64,000 bases of DNA from Bacteroidales bacterium (GTDB lineage: Bacteria; Bacteroidota; Bacteroidia; Bacteroidales; F082), in NCBI GenBank assembly GCA_017427985.1, contig JAFRRS010000023.1:62001-126000 (forward strand), in the 5' to 3' direction. Shown here piece after piece: positions 8,421 to 18,543 of the stretch. The position numbers and the translations under genes were made by a program. Position 1 is the first letter of the stretch; each line of letters starts with the position of its first letter. Under the pieces are notes generated by a model that was not told the origin of the DNA, made no database searches, and was given only the letters and a program-made list of their open reading frames with translations.

Positions 8421-9409
8421 CAGTAAATCCCAAACATAGGCAGATATTGGTTGGCAAACACCGCAACCATTATCACAATAATGACAATATCAACGATTTT
8501 TGTCTTCTTCACATAACACAACGCCATCGAAGCAAAAACCGCTAACACAAGGAAAATCAATCCGTTACTAATCACAGGCTTTTGCATGAAAAGCATTATC
8601 AGACTGAAAACCATCAGCATTATCGTAATAGTAACTTTTTTTCTCGTACTGATGGAATTGTCAGTATTTCCTGACCTTATTTTCAAAATTGATAAAAGCG
8701 AAAGTACAAAAGCGACCGCCAAAATGATTTTATCAGCCGACGACAAATCAAGTTTCATCAGCTGCAAGTCATTGAAAGCCGATCGATAATCCTCGATATT
8801 TTCAATTAGAGTCCTTGAAAAATAAAAATAGACAAACAAGAGAAAATAAGGTGTTATAAAACCAATTATCGGGATGAAATAATACCGCGAGCCTCTGATA
8901 TTCATTATCATCATTGACAGTAACACCCAGATAATCAATATAATAGACGGAAAATATATCATAGAGGCGATTGACAGGAATATTCCGGCGTTCATCAGAT
9001 ACATCTCAGGTTTTTCAACCATATAAATGAGGTAGATTGTCTGCATCGCCATCATGATAAACGGACTTGCGATAAGAAACTGGCAATAATCCTGTTGCAC
9101 GGGGACGCAGCAGACACACAGCACATAAACGAAGGCACCGATGCTGCTGTTTCTTGTAACCAATTGATTTACAGAAAGCATCGAGTTAAAAAACAAGACG
9201 CTCGTGATGAAAACCAGAAAAGTGAAAATTGGCAGTCCAAGATGAGAAGAGCCGAAAATGCTGATTATCAGGTTGGTTATCGGCGTCACTGGATCGGGCG
9301 CAATGTTATCGCTGAGTGAATACACGAACACCGGCACCCACAGAGCCAATGCCATGACAATTATCACGACGAGCTGCGCTATATAACTGTGTCTGAAGAA
9401 CTTAAGCAT
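8420..9409 (-). CDS. Multi-pass membrane protein, DUF6427-like
   Basis: 329 residues with about ten hydrophobic helices and short loops, no signal peptide and no catalytic motif. The N-terminus [21 protein letters not shown] and overall layout resemble the Bacteroidota-specific DUF6427 family, whose function is unknown. It overlaps purD upstream by 8 nt and rnhB downstream by 1 nt, so it is a fixed member of a purD-rnhB operon. The family assignment is from memory of the pattern and is less certain than the membrane topology. Confidence 0.7.
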   Translation of the reverse strand: MLKFFRHSYIAQLVVIIVMALALWVPVFVYSLSDNIAPDPVTPITNLIISIFGSSHLGLPIFTFLVFITSVLFFNSMLSVNQLVTRNSSIGAFVYVLCVCCVPVQQDYCQFLIASPFIMMAMQTIYLIYMVEKPEMYLMNAGIFLSIASMIYFPSIILIIWVLLSMMIMNIRGSRYYFIPIIGFITPYFLLFVYFYFSRTLIENIEDYRSAFNDLQLMKLDLSSADKIILAVAFVLSLLSILKIRSGNTDNSISTRKKVTITIMLMVFSLIMLFMQKPVISNGLIFLVLAVFASMALCYVKKTKIVDIVIIVIMVAVFANQYLPMFGIY

Positions 9410-10688
9410 TGTAATTTATTAAATCAAGACCAATATCATGACGATAGTTTTTGCCTTCAAACACAATCATTTTCGCGTTATGATAGGCTTTCTCCCTCGC
9501 CTCCTCGATATTTTTGCCGTGAGCCGTCACCGCGATGACACGGCCGCCCGACGTAACTATCTCATTACCATCGAGTTTTGTGCCAGCATGAGCCACGATA
9601 CAGCACGGACAGACATTTTCAAGACCCGTAATCTTCATCCCTTTTTTGTAAGCCTCGGGATAACCGCCAGATACAAGCATCACCGTGACCGAAGTATCAG
9701 GACTTGCCTGATAATGAGCCTCGTTGAGTCTGCCTTCAGCGCATTTTTCAAGAAGTTCAGCGAAATCCGAGTCGATGCGCGTCATCACGCCTTCGGTCTC
9801 CGGGTCGCCCATGCGGACATTGTATTCGATGACGTATGGATTGCCACCACAATTCATCAAACCCAAGAAAATGAAGCCTTTATAATCTATTTTCTCATTT
9901 TTCAGACCTTGAATCGTAGGTTTTATGATGCGTTTTTCAACTTTTTCAACAAAATCAGGCGTGACAAACGGTACTGGCGACACCGCACCCATTCCACCTG
10001 TGTTCAAGCCTGTGTCCCCGTCGCCGATACGCTTATAATCCTTGGCTTCCGGAAGAATCACATAGTTTTCGCCGTCAGTGAGGACGAACATCGAGACCTC
10101 GATGCCTTTGAGGAACTGCTCAATGACAACTTTTGCGGAAGCAGAGCCGAACTTGCCTGAAAGCATCTCCTTCAACTCCGATTTCGCTTCATTCAAGTCG
10201 TTGAGAATCAACACCCCCTTGCCAGCGGCGAGACCGTCAGCCTTGAGTACGTAAGGAGTCTCGAGTGTTTCAAGATAACGCAAGCCGTCGTTGAGGTTTT
10301 CGACAGTGACGGTGAAGCATTTCGCTGTCGGGATGCCGTTTTTCTCCATAAACTGCTTCGCGAACGCCTTACTGCCTTCAAGCTGAGCGCCTTTTTTATC
10401 AGGTCCGATGATTTTGACGTTTTTAAGCTCAGCGTCATTTTTAAAGAAATCGACGATGCCGTCGACGAGAGGCTGCTCCGGACCTACGACCACAAGGGCA
10501 ATCTGGTTTTTCAGCACGGCATCTTTAACCGCCTGGAAATCAGCGACGTTTATTGCGAGATTCTCGCCCACCGAGGCAGTGCCCGCGTTACCTGGCGCGA
10601 TGTAAACCTTTGACACTCTTTTACTTTGAGCGATTTTCCATGCGAGAGCGTGCTCGCGACCTCCTGAACCTAATACTAAAATTTTCAT
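9402..10688 (-). CDS. purD: Phosphoribosylamine--glycine ligase
   Basis: ATP-grasp enzyme of purine synthesis that joins glycine to phosphoribosylamine. The N-terminus MKILVLGSGGREHALAWK is the family hallmark and sets the start at 10688; three upstream codons are open but not conserved. Other motifs are VVGPEQPLVDGI, GLAAGKGVL, GDTGLNTGGMGAVSP and NVRMGDPETE. Length 428 is typical. The last residues overlap the start of the membrane-protein gene. Confidence 0.96.
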   Translation of the reverse strand: MKILVLGSGGREHALAWKIAQSKRVSKVYIAPGNAGTASVGENLAINVADFQAVKDAVLKNQIALVVVGPEQPLVDGIVDFFKNDAELKNVKIIGPDKKGAQLEGSKAFAKQFMEKNGIPTAKCFTVTVENLNDGLRYLETLETPYVLKADGLAAGKGVLILNDLNEAKSELKEMLSGKFGSASAKVVIEQFLKGIEVSMFVLTDGENYVILPEAKDYKRIGDGDTGLNTGGMGAVSPVPFVTPDFVEKVEKRIIKPTIQGLKNEKIDYKGFIFLGLMNCGGNPYVIEYNVRMGDPETEGVMTRIDSDFAELLEKCAEGRLNEAHYQASPDTSVTVMLVSGGYPEAYKKGMKITGLENVCPCCIVAHAGTKLDGNEIVTSGGRVIAVTAHGKNIEEAREKAYHNAKMIVFEGKNYRHDIGLDLINYNA

Positions 10689-10704
10689 TTCATTCAAATT
10701 TATT

Positions 10705-10768
10705 AGTTAATCAGTTAGTCAGTTGTTCAGTTAACTGACTAACCGATTAACAGACTAACTGATTAACT
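10705..10768. repeat. Inverted repeat of GTTAATCAGTTAGTC units between purD and a glycosyltransferase
   Basis: AGTTAATCAGTTAGTC (10705-10720) and its exact reverse complement (10753-10768) flank a centre made of the same TTAACTGACTAA-like units. The right arm reaches into the glycosyltransferase gene and provides its last codons and TAG stop (10755-10757). The same 16-mer recurs at 14675-14690. Confidence 0.75.
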
Positions 10769-11873
10769 TAATGACTTTCCACCACCCTTCTGCGGTCTTG
10801 TCCCACGAGAAGTCGTTTCGACGGATACGACCTTTATCAATCAAAGAGTTGCGGACGTTTTCATCCATCACCAGCTCCAACGCGCTTGCTATCGACTCAG
10901 TGTTGAACGGGTCGACGAGAAGAGCGGCATCGCCAGCCACTTCAGGCATCGACGTGACATCAGACGTTATCACTGGCACGTCACATTTGTACGCCTCAAT
11001 TATCGGGATGCCGAAGCCCTCGAAATACGAGACATACACCGAAGCGAGAGCAGCAGCCGTAACACGTTGAAGCTCATCCATTTGCAGATGTCCAACAAAC
11101 ACCACGTCGTCTTTATGACGCATCGTCTCATAAGCCTTTTGGATTTGCTCTGTCCACCAACGTTTCTCCCCCACTATCAGCAACTTAACATCCGAGCCCG
11201 TGCGTTCCTTAAACATATCGTATGCCATAAACAGTCGCGCAAGATTCTTTCGCGGATGAAGCGAGCCTACAAACATAAAATATTGACAACCAGAGGTATA
11301 GCTTTCCCGAACCGATTTCTTTTCCTCTTCAGAAATAGGCTTGAAGCCTTCATTGGCACCATTGTAAACAACATGAATCTTTTCTGGTTCAACCTCGTAA
11401 TTTTCAATAATATCTTTTTTTGAAAACTCCGAAACCGTTATAATCTTTTCAGCTTTTTTTGCAAATTTAGGGAAAAACTTCTTATAATGCCAGAGTGCCA
11501 GTTTTGGAAAATCCTGCGGAAAATGTTCAAAGTTAATGTCATGAAACACAGCGATTTGCGGTGTCTTCGAGCGCAGACTCAAGTAAGCGTCGGTTGAGAT
11601 GAACACATCAGGTTTTATCTTACGCAAAGCCCTTCTGACTGACATCTCGAAATAAATAATGTACAAAAACGGATGTCTTGCCTGCGGGAAAAGCACCACT
11701 GGCTTAACGTTGTCGGCAAAAATAAACTTCGGGTCTGGCTTGCGGTCGAAGAGGAAGTAAAACTCGTCGTCGGGATGCGCTTTGACGATACGGCTGAGGG
11801 TCTCAAATGCAACCCAACCGATGCCTTCAAGCTTGTCTTTCAACAGCAAACGAGTATTTACCGCTATTTTCAT
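10755..11873 (-). CDS. Glycosyltransferase family 4-like protein
   Basis: A retaining GT-B sugar transferase of about 372 residues. The C-terminal nucleotide-sugar half is clear: FMFVGSLHPRKNLARLFMAY, LLIVGEKRWW, VFVGHLQMDELQ, and the catalytic E-x7-E-type block SYFEGFGIPIIEAYKCDVPVI followed by SMPEVAGDAALLVDP. No signal or membrane segment is present, so it acts in the cytoplasm, probably on a lipid-linked or cell-surface glycan. Donor and acceptor cannot be told. The ATG at 11873 is preferred over an upstream GTG. The last residues K-L-I-S and the stop lie inside a dispersed repeat. Confidence 0.88.
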   Translation of the reverse strand: MKIAVNTRLLLKDKLEGIGWVAFETLSRIVKAHPDDEFYFLFDRKPDPKFIFADNVKPVVLFPQARHPFLYIIYFEMSVRRALRKIKPDVFISTDAYLSLRSKTPQIAVFHDINFEHFPQDFPKLALWHYKKFFPKFAKKAEKIITVSEFSKKDIIENYEVEPEKIHVVYNGANEGFKPISEEEKKSVRESYTSGCQYFMFVGSLHPRKNLARLFMAYDMFKERTGSDVKLLIVGEKRWWTEQIQKAYETMRHKDDVVFVGHLQMDELQRVTAAALASVYVSYFEGFGIPIIEAYKCDVPVITSDVTSMPEVAGDAALLVDPFNTESIASALELVMDENVRNSLIDKGRIRRNDFSWDKTAEGWWKVIKLIS

Positions 11874-11887
11874 CTGCACAATTTTTG

Positions 11888-11895
11888 CAAAAATA
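11888..11895 (-). promoter_or_regulatory. -7 promoter box close to the glycosyltransferase start
   Basis: The minus strand reads TATTTTTG, matching TAnnTTTG. It ends only 14 nt before the ATG at 11873, so the predicted leader is at most about 10 nt. Confidence 0.5.
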
Positions 11896-11906
11896 CGATT
11901 TTTTTA

Positions 11907-12650
11907 TTATTTTTTTATTTTTGCCACAAAAAAATGTCTGTTCATTCTTGCGATATTCGACACGGATATTCCTTTCGGGCATTCAGCTTGGCAGGCGTAA
12001 GTGTTGGAGCAGCTGCCGAATCCGAGAGCATCCATGCGCGCCACCATCTTCTGGACGCGGTCTTCCGACTCGATTTCGCCTTGCGGCAGAAGTGCGAACT
12101 GCGACACTTTTGCGCCCACGAAAAGCATGGCGCTGCCGTTCTTACATGCCGCCACACAAGCACCGCAACCGATGCAGGCAGCAGCATCCATTGCCAAATC
12201 CGCCTTGTGCTTGTTAATCGGGATGGCGTTGGCGTCAGGCACTCCGCCAGTGTGAACAGAGATGTAGCCGCCAGCCTGGATGAGCTTGTCGAGAGCCGAG
12301 CGGTCGACCATCAAATCCTTGATGATCGGGAACGCCTCCGAACGCCACGGCTCCACCGTGATGGTGTCGCCGTCCTTGAACTTGCGCATGTGAAGCTGGC
12401 AAGTCGTGGTGTTCTTGAACTTCCCGTGAGGATGCCCGTTGATATATAATCCGCAGGCGCCGCAAATGCCCTCGCGACAGTCGTGGTCAAAGGTGATTGG
12501 GTCGTCGCCTTTCAAGACAAGCTGCTCGTTGAGGATGTCCAACATCTCCAAAAACGATGCTTCAGCAGGAACATCATTCAATTGATATTCAACGAATTTG
12601 CCTTTTGAAGAAGCATTGCGCTGGCGCCAGATTTTTAATTTTATATTCAT
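11907..12650 (-). CDS. sdhB: Succinate dehydrogenase/fumarate reductase iron-sulfur subunit
   Basis: Electron-transfer subunit of complex II, 247 residues from the ATG at 12650. The [2Fe-2S] block is [19 protein letters not shown] (about residues 55-75). The [4Fe-4S]/[3Fe-4S] ligands follow in [17 protein letters not shown] and in [15 protein letters not shown]. It works with the flavoprotein (sdhA) and the haem b membrane anchor (sdhC) encoded just upstream. In anaerobic Bacteroidales this enzyme usually runs as a fumarate reductase. A longer reading of 13 residues ([13 protein letters not shown]) comes from the repeat-bearing spacer and is not conserved. Confidence 0.95.
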   Translation of the reverse strand: MNIKLKIWRQRNASSKGKFVEYQLNDVPAEASFLEMLDILNEQLVLKGDDPITFDHDCREGICGACGLYINGHPHGKFKNTTTCQLHMRKFKDGDTITVEPWRSEAFPIIKDLMVDRSALDKLIQAGGYISVHTGGVPDANAIPINKHKADLAMDAAACIGCGACVAACKNGSAMLFVGAKVSQFALLPQGEIESEDRVQKMVARMDALGFGSCSNTYACQAECPKGISVSNIARMNRHFFVAKIKK

Positions 12651-12679
12651 TTTTTTAAGTTTTTCTATTTTTACCAAAG

Positions 12680-12720
12680 ATTTCTCCACTACGCTTCGCT
12701 TCGGTCGAAATGACGGGGAA
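12680..12720. repeat. Dispersed repeat (CTTCGCTTCGGTCG...ATGAC type) in the sdhA-sdhB spacer
   Basis: The spacer holds TTCTCCACTACGCTTCGCTT followed by CGGTCGAAATGACGGGG. The related unit CCTTCGGTCGGAATGAC is at 15434-15450. This is a common Bacteroidota intergenic repeat; no other feature is seen in the spacer. Confidence 0.65.
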
Positions 12721-12723
12721 AAC

Positions 12724-14658
12724 CTACTTGTAATTTCTTTGTTTCAATTCAACATTTTCAAATTTGAGCTCTTCTTTATGGAGAAGCGGCTCATTATCAA
12801 CACCTTGAAACTCGTAGGCGGCGACGAAGGCATAGTGTTCGTCATCGCGTTTAGCCTCACCGTCTGGAGTTTGATATTCCACACGGAAATGACCACCGCA
12901 GGACTCGTTGCGCATGAGCGCGTCACGTGCGATGAGCTCGCCCATCTCAAGGAAATCGGCGACACGCAAGGCTTTTTCAAGCTCGTTGTTCATGCCTTCG
13001 GTGTTCGGCACTTTCACATGCTGCCAGAACTCCTCACGAAGCTGCTTTATCTCTTCGATGGCTTCTTTCAGACCTTGTTCCGTGCGAGACATCCCGACTT
13101 TCTCCCACATAATTCGTCCCAAACGACGATGAATCATATCGACAGTCTCATCACCGTTTATCGCCAAAATCTTTGTAATCTTCTGTTTTACAGCATTTTC
13201 CGCTTCTTCAAATTCCGGAAGGTCGGTACTGATATGCGGCACGTTAATTTGGTCAGCGAGATAGTTCTGCATGGTGTATGGAAGAACGAAATAGCCGTCA
13301 GAAAGTCCCTGCATCAATGCGGAAGCGCCAAGACGGTTGGCTCCGTGGTCAGAGAAATTCGCCTCACCGGCTGCGAACAGACCTTTCACTGTTGTCTGCA
13401 ACTCGTAGTCGACCCAGAGACCACCCATGGTGTAATGAACTGCAGGATAAATCATCATCGGGGTAACGTATGGATTCTCGTCGACAATGCGCTCGTACAT
13501 CTCGAAAAGGTTGCCGTATTTCTCTTCAATCGCTTGTTTTCCAAGACGTTGGATGGCTTCTTTGAAGTCGAGATATACTGCACGACCAGTGTTATTGACA
13601 CCGTAACCAGCATCACATCTCTCTTTAGCTGCACGCGACGCCACGTCACGAGGGACGAGGTTTCCGAAAGCAGGATAACGGCGTTCGAGGTAGTAATCAC
13701 GCTCCTCTTCAGGGATGTCGGTGGCTTTTATCTTGCCTTCACGGAGCAGGCGTGCTTTCTCAGCGTCTTTCGGCACCCAGATACGTCCGTCGTTACGCAG
13801 CGACTCGCTCATGAGCGTCAGTTTCGACTGATAATCACCGTGAACCGAAATACATGTCGGGTGGATCTGCGTGAAGCAAGGATTCGCCATGCAAGCGCCT
13901 TTTTTATAGCATTGCCATGCTGCAGAGCCGTTCGACGACATCGCGTTTGTCGAGAGGAAAAACACACGTCCATAGCCTCCAGATGCTATGACGACAGCAT
14001 GGGCGGAATATCTTTCCAACTCGCCTGTGACAAGGTTTCTCACGATGATTCCGCGTGCGCGACCGTCAACGATGACGACGTCCATCATCTCACGACGGGC
14101 GTACATCTTGACTGTGCCACGTTCTATCTCCTTGCTCAAAGCACCATACGCGCCAAGAAGAAGCTGCTGACCGGTCTGCCCTTTGGCATAAAACGTCCTC
14201 GACACCTGAGCGCCACCGAAAGAACGGTTTGCAAGCAGTCCGCTGTAATCACGGGCAAACGGCACGCCTTGTGCAACACATTGGTCGATAATGTTATTGC
14301 TCACTTCCGCGAGACGATAAACATTAGCCTCACGTGCGCGGTAGTCGCCACCTTTAATGGTGTCCACGAAGAGACGTTGCACGCTGTCGCCGTCGTTGGC
14401 ATAGTTTTTCGCCGCGTTGATGCCGCCTTGTGCCGCGATGCTATGGGCGCGACGAGGGCTGTCCTGTATGCAGAACACTTTGACGTTGAAGCCCATCTCA
14501 CCGAAAGAGGCGGCGGCGGAAGCACCAGCCAAGCCAGTCCCGACGACAATGATGTCGAGTTTGCGTTTGTTTGCCGGATTGACCAACTTTTGCTCGGCTT
14601 TATATTTTGTCCATTTTTCAGATAACGGACCGGACGGTATTTTTGAGTTTAATTCCAT
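12724..14658 (-). CDS. sdhA: Succinate dehydrogenase/fumarate reductase flavoprotein subunit
   Basis: Catalytic subunit of complex II with covalently bound FAD, about 644 residues. Seen: the dinucleotide fold [18 protein letters not shown], the FAD-attachment block [17 protein letters not shown], the active-site region HPTCISVHG, and [17 protein letters not shown] toward the C-terminus. The long form without a membrane segment is the Bacteroidota B-type enzyme. The start [10 protein letters not shown] (14658) is preferred; MKKM three codons upstream is also possible. Order sdhC-sdhA-sdhB on the minus strand indicates one operon from the promoter at 15382-15389. The opposite strand carries a long open frame (12598-14625), which is only a shadow of this gene. 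Confidence 0.96.
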   Translation of the reverse strand: MELNSKIPSGPLSEKWTKYKAEQKLVNPANKRKLDIIVVGTGLAGASAAASFGEMGFNVKVFCIQDSPRRAHSIAAQGGINAAKNYANDGDSVQRLFVDTIKGGDYRAREANVYRLAEVSNNIIDQCVAQGVPFARDYSGLLANRSFGGAQVSRTFYAKGQTGQQLLLGAYGALSKEIERGTVKMYARREMMDVVIVDGRARGIIVRNLVTGELERYSAHAVVIASGGYGRVFFLSTNAMSSNGSAAWQCYKKGACMANPCFTQIHPTCISVHGDYQSKLTLMSESLRNDGRIWVPKDAEKARLLREGKIKATDIPEEERDYYLERRYPAFGNLVPRDVASRAAKERCDAGYGVNNTGRAVYLDFKEAIQRLGKQAIEEKYGNLFEMYERIVDENPYVTPMMIYPAVHYTMGGLWVDYELQTTVKGLFAAGEANFSDHGANRLGASALMQGLSDGYFVLPYTMQNYLADQINVPHISTDLPEFEEAENAVKQKITKILAINGDETVDMIHRRLGRIMWEKVGMSRTEQGLKEAIEEIKQLREEFWQHVKVPNTEGMNNELEKALRVADFLEMGELIARDALMRNESCGGHFRVEYQTPDGEAKRDDEHYAFVAAYEFQGVDNEPLLHKEELKFENVELKQRNYK

Positions 14659-14674
14659 TTTTTTCAAGTTATTC

Positions 14675-14690
14675 AGTTAATCAGTTAGTC
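14675..14690. repeat. Second copy of the AGTTAATCAGTTAGTC repeat
   Basis: Exact copy of the 16-mer at 10705-10720, in the short spacer between sdhC and sdhA. Confidence 0.7.
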
Positions 14691-14703
14691 TGTTTTTATC
14701 TCA

Positions 14704-15357
14704 TCATACAATTAACCAATAATATATTACGACAGAAGCAAACATCGCCACGATTATTATAGCGAAGAAGTTGCCAAGAAATTCGAGGCGGCGTTTCCAC
14801 TGGATGTTGCTCCACCCTATCGACTGCATCACGCTGGCGATGCCGTGCGACAGGTGAAACCATATCGCCACAAGCCAAAGCAGGTACATGATACTGAAAT
14901 AGTTATTTGAAAAGATAAATTTTATCTGGTCGATGCCGTCCACTGGAGCGTTGCCATTGATTTCGGCGAGCTGCATCTTCGACCAGAAGTCGTAGAGATG
15001 GAAACACAGTCCGAACAAGACGAAAGCGCCTATCGCGAGCATATTTTTAGACGCCCACGACACGCCTTCCGGACGCTCGTTGACTGCATAACGCTGTTTG
15101 CCGCGAGCTTTGAAATTCTGATAAGAAAGGATGAAGGCATAAATCAGATGTAATGCTATCAGGATAGCGAGACCAATCGTCCCGACGATGGCGTACCAGT
15201 TGGCGCCGAGGAACTCGCAAATCCAACGATAACCGTCTTCCGAGAAAATCGACACGACATTCATCGCGCCGTGAAACATCAGAAAGAAGACGAGACCGCC
15301 GCCAGTGACAGCCATTATCAGCTTTTTCGTGATTGAGGAAAGACCTTTTTTGTGCAT
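14704..15357 (-). CDS. sdhC: Succinate dehydrogenase/fumarate reductase cytochrome b subunit
   Basis: A 217-residue membrane anchor with five hydrophobic helices: LIMAVTGGGLVFFLMFHGAM, YAIVGTIGLAILIALHLIYA, MLAIGAFVLFGLCFHLYDFW, a fourth near WLVAIWFHLSHGIASV, and IIIVAMFASVVIYYWLIV. The histidines within helices (FHG, LHLIY, FHLYDF, FHLSHG) are the expected ligands for two haem b groups of the B-type single-subunit anchor. It transfers electrons to or from menaquinone. First gene of the sdhCAB operon. Confidence 0.94.
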   Translation of the reverse strand: MHKKGLSSITKKLIMAVTGGGLVFFLMFHGAMNVVSIFSEDGYRWICEFLGANWYAIVGTIGLAILIALHLIYAFILSYQNFKARGKQRYAVNERPEGVSWASKNMLAIGAFVLFGLCFHLYDFWSKMQLAEINGNAPVDGIDQIKFIFSNNYFSIMYLLWLVAIWFHLSHGIASVMQSIGWSNIQWKRRLEFLGNFFAIIIVAMFASVVIYYWLIV

Positions 15358-15381
15358 GACAGGAGTTTTAAATACAAGCTA

Positions 15382-15389
15382 CAAAAGTA
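15382..15389 (-). promoter_or_regulatory. -7 promoter box for sdhCAB
   Basis: The minus strand reads TACTTTTG (TAnnTTTG), 25 nt upstream of the sdhC start. Confidence 0.55.
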
Positions 15390-15472
15390 CAAAAAATAAT
15401 GACTCTCTAATAAAAAATGTTTACAGATTCCTCCCTTCGGTCGGAATGACAAGTATACAAATACAAAATAAA

Positions 15473-15501
15473 GAGTGCCGCCCCCGATGGGGGCGGCACT
15501 C
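15473..15501 (-). terminator. Strong intrinsic terminator after the BtuG-like gene
   Basis: A perfect 13-bp GC-rich stem (15473-15485 with 15489-15501) with a 3-nt loop, followed on the minus strand by the T-rich TTTATTTTGTATTTG. It lies 19 nt beyond the stop of the BtuG-like gene. Confidence 0.85.
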
Positions 15502-15519
15502 GAGCAAATTAGGATTATA

Positions 15520-16587
15520 TTAATTGAAAAGCATATAGCTCGGAAACATTCCCACTTCGTAAGTCCCGACAAACGTTCCATCCGAGGTGTAGCGCAACAG
15601 ATTGCCGTTTGACGTTGGCTTCGCCTCTGTGATGTAAATATCACCGTTCTCCGGATGAATCGTCAAGTTGTAGAACCATCTTCCTTCCGATGCAATGAAC
15701 GCAGTATCAGGCAGTTGCGTATTATCAACATTCATTTTATAAACACTCAAACTGTTATAACCGCCGTTTAAATAATAAATATTCTCACCTTTTCCATCAA
15801 TTGCCATGCCGTCAGGGGAATCAGCACCTGCCTCGAAATCGAAACGGTTTATGACAGTACGGCTGACAGGGTCAATACAAAGCAATGCAGGATCCTGAGG
15901 AGGCATATAACCACCACTGCACAACACCCAGATATGATTGTTTTTATCGACAACCATAGCGTTAGGCTCTTGTGCGACTTCAATGTCTGCGACAAGCGTA
16001 TCGTTCACACAATCAATCACTTGGACAGTCTTGTTAGAAGCACCTGCTACGTAATAGTTTGACCAGTTTGAGACAAAAACCTCATTGCCAATCTTCACCA
16101 TAACTTCTGTTGCACTGCCAGTCTCAATGAAACTATTTTCCATAGTATTGAGATTCAACACATAAACTCCTGGAGACTCCAGATCAGAAACGTATGCCTT
16201 TCCGTTGCCGACTGGAAGCATATAGCGCGGCGACGAGAAGCCTTCGATTTTTGCCTTATACTCAATGCTTTTAGCATCAACCTTATAGATGTAATTACTA
16301 TTGTTGACCACAATATACAAGTCATTGTCAATCTTCGTCAGCGACTGGGCGACATCGCCAAGCGGAATCTCATTGACTCTATAAAAAACATTGTTTTCCA
16401 TAGTACCTGCTTCCATATCATAATATGAAAGTGACGAATTGGCATACATAAAAGTACCCTCATTCAAGACAAACATACCTTTGACAGGATTAATCGGAGG
16501 CACATAAGGTTTAACCTCTTCATCTTTTTTGCAAGAGAAAACCACTATTGCAAAAGTAAAAAGCAACAAAAACAATTTCTTTTTCAT
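15520..16587 (-). CDS. BtuG-like surface lipoprotein (YncE-type beta-propeller) paired with BtuB
   Basis: A 355-residue lipoprotein: the signal ends in VFSC at about residue 19, followed by KKDEE and a Pro-rich linker. The rest is a repeated beta-propeller with blades such as MFVLNEGTF, DLYIVVNNSNYIYKVD, KAYVSDLESPGVYVLNLNT, HIWVLCSGG and ENIYYLNGGYNSLSVYKM. In Bacteroides, BtuG is a seven-bladed surface lipoprotein that captures cobalamin with extreme affinity and caps the BtuB channel. The gene starts 3 nt after btuB and shares its riboswitch, which is strong context for this role. Direct B12-binding residues cannot be judged by eye. A 13-bp terminator follows. Confidence 0.82.
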   Translation of the reverse strand: MKKKLFLLLFTFAIVVFSCKKDEEVKPYVPPINPVKGMFVLNEGTFMYANSSLSYYDMEAGTMENNVFYRVNEIPLGDVAQSLTKIDNDLYIVVNNSNYIYKVDAKSIEYKAKIEGFSSPRYMLPVGNGKAYVSDLESPGVYVLNLNTMENSFIETGSATEVMVKIGNEVFVSNWSNYYVAGASNKTVQVIDCVNDTLVADIEVAQEPNAMVVDKNNHIWVLCSGGYMPPQDPALLCIDPVSRTVINRFDFEAGADSPDGMAIDGKGENIYYLNGGYNSLSVYKMNVDNTQLPDTAFIASEGRWFYNLTIHPENGDIYITEAKPTSNGNLLRYTSDGTFVGTYEVGMFPSYMLFN

Positions 16588-16590
16588 GAC

Positions 16591-18492
16591 TTAAATCTTA
16601 AAGTTTAAACAAATTTCGTAACTTCTTCCAGGCATCGGTCGCCACAGAACCGCCTGATAATCAACGTTTGTGATATTATTGACTTTAAATTCAATGTTGA
16701 ATTTCCTAATCTGTTTTGAAAGCGCCACGTGGTGCAAGGTATATGGATTAAGCCTGCCCGCCAAAGTCTCGTTGTTGTCCATCTGGGTCTTGCGTCTTCC
16801 TGTAAACTCCATCGTATAATTCAGATTCCACGTCTTCCATCTCACTTCGATATATGAATTTGCATGATGCACGGGTATGTAAATCAGCTGCAAACCGTCA
16901 TCATTATCGGTGGTGCGGCTATAGACATAGTTGCCCGAAGCAGAGAAATTCCAATCGTTAATGAAATAATTGAGTTTCAGATGCAGTTCAGCTCCGTATG
17001 CCGTCACAGTAGCCACATTCTCAGGCACCCAATATCTCCACGTCGACGGCACCCACTGAATCCAATCCTGAACCTGAGAATAATACGATCCTATCTGACC
17101 ATCGATTGAGAAACGTCCGAATTTCCTTGAATATATGATATTTCCGTCGAGTGTGCGACCTTTTTCAGGTCTCAAATCAGGCTTCCCTCCAGGGTACCAA
17201 TACAGGTCGTTAAGACTTGGATTTCTGTAATTATGACTATATCCCAAATTGATTTTCAATCCTTTAAGATAAATGCAGCTATATGACACCGTCGCTGTCG
17301 GGAAAAATCCTGCTGAAACCCAGTTCACCAAATCGTTTCGCAAAGTAAAACGCAAGTCTATAGGTTTCAACAACTTGCCTGTCAAAGCAGCATAAAACGA
17401 CATGTTGTGCCTGTCAGCGTCTTCCGACTCATCGTAGTTGCTTGACATGACCTTTTCATAGTCATACTGCACTTTCGCATTGAGTTTCCATGACTTATAC
17501 AAATTCTGGTTCAAATCGATGATTTGATGGAACACGTTGGCGTCGTTTATGGAGTTAACATCATTTACTGGTGTTCCGATATTGGTGTATGTCTTCAGAT
17601 AATAATGTTGTTTTTCGTAGAAATACGCTGACTTCACTTCGATTTTTCCTGATTCCCAATATGTCTTATATGAGATGAAGTTGCGCGAGTAGCCGTTTTC
17701 GGTATATTCCTTGGTTCTGTCGGCATTGCTCAAATTCGTCATGATTTGCGGGCAGTTGCGGTCGCTCCACTGGTTCCACGACACTATGGTAAGCAACGAG
17801 TTTCTGAAGCGCCACTGATATTCTGGCATGACGCCGTAGTCGACGAACTCGCCGTTTTTTTGCTTCATCACCTGATGCGAAATGTCAGCATGGTTGATGT
17901 ACTCGAAGTCGTTGTCGCTTGAAGTACGATATGCCTTCACCCGCACCAGGTGACTCGCCCATGAATAACCGGCAGTAATGTAAGAGCCGAAGGAATTGAA
18001 ACTGCCGTATGTCTGTTTCAGGTCGAGGATGACGCCCTCGCCGAAATGCTGGTTGTTCTCGATGTTGACCGTTCCGCCGAGACCGCCGCTGTTTGCCGAC
18101 GTGCCACTGCCCCATTTGAGAGCTATCTGCTCCGTCATAAACACTGGAATGGTGCTGAAGTCGACCTGTCCGAGTGTCGGGGCGTTGAGCTGGAAGCCGT
18201 TCCACAAAACCAAGGTGTGGCTCGCGGTGGTGCCTCTGAACGATGCCGTTGCCACACCGCCCGGACCGTACGTCTTGATGAAGACTGGGCTGTGCTGTAT
18301 CAGCAGCTGCGACATTGTAATAGTGTTGAGACGTTTCAGCAGAGCGGTGTCCATCTTGCGTTCCATCGCGACCTCCGCCTGATTCTTGCGAATCGCTGTG
18401 GCGTTGACCTCGACAGACTGCAAAACGATGGTGTCCTGAGCCACAACAGCATAGGAAACCAAAAGAAACAGCAATACACACAATTTCTTCAT
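16591..18492 (-). CDS. btuB: TonB-dependent cobalamin receptor
   Basis: Outer-membrane TonB-dependent channel, 633 residues from the ATG at 18492. Signal peptide MKKLCVLLFLLVSYAVVAQ, then a TonB-box-like start (DTIVLQSVEVNA), a plug domain with GPGGVATASFRGTTASHTLVLWNG and a long beta-barrel ending in an aromatic strand (SYEICLNFKI). A cobalamin riboswitch lies just upstream, and the BtuG-like lipoprotein gene follows after 3 nt. Together they make a B12 import unit. A longer open frame (26 more codons) reaches into the riboswitch and is not translated. No BtuF/C/D genes are in view. Confidence 0.93.
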   Translation of the reverse strand: MKKLCVLLFLLVSYAVVAQDTIVLQSVEVNATAIRKNQAEVAMERKMDTALLKRLNTITMSQLLIQHSPVFIKTYGPGGVATASFRGTTASHTLVLWNGFQLNAPTLGQVDFSTIPVFMTEQIALKWGSGTSANSGGLGGTVNIENNQHFGEGVILDLKQTYGSFNSFGSYITAGYSWASHLVRVKAYRTSSDNDFEYINHADISHQVMKQKNGEFVDYGVMPEYQWRFRNSLLTIVSWNQWSDRNCPQIMTNLSNADRTKEYTENGYSRNFISYKTYWESGKIEVKSAYFYEKQHYYLKTYTNIGTPVNDVNSINDANVFHQIIDLNQNLYKSWKLNAKVQYDYEKVMSSNYDESEDADRHNMSFYAALTGKLLKPIDLRFTLRNDLVNWVSAGFFPTATVSYSCIYLKGLKINLGYSHNYRNPSLNDLYWYPGGKPDLRPEKGRTLDGNIIYSRKFGRFSIDGQIGSYYSQVQDWIQWVPSTWRYWVPENVATVTAYGAELHLKLNYFINDWNFSASGNYVYSRTTDNDDGLQLIYIPVHHANSYIEVRWKTWNLNYTMEFTGRRKTQMDNNETLAGRLNPYTLHHVALSKQIRKFNIEFKVNNITNVDYQAVLWRPMPGRSYEICLNFKI

Positions 18493-18543
18493 ACCAATCT
18501 GAATTCTTCGACCGACTCTTATCCCGAAAGCCTCTACTGTCTT

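Noticed and set aside
12598..14625. A 675-codon open frame on the plus strand opposite sdhA
   Set aside because: It is the antisense of sdhA in a codon-biased region, with no domain, no promoter and low-complexity content; the minus-strand frame has all the flavoprotein motifs.
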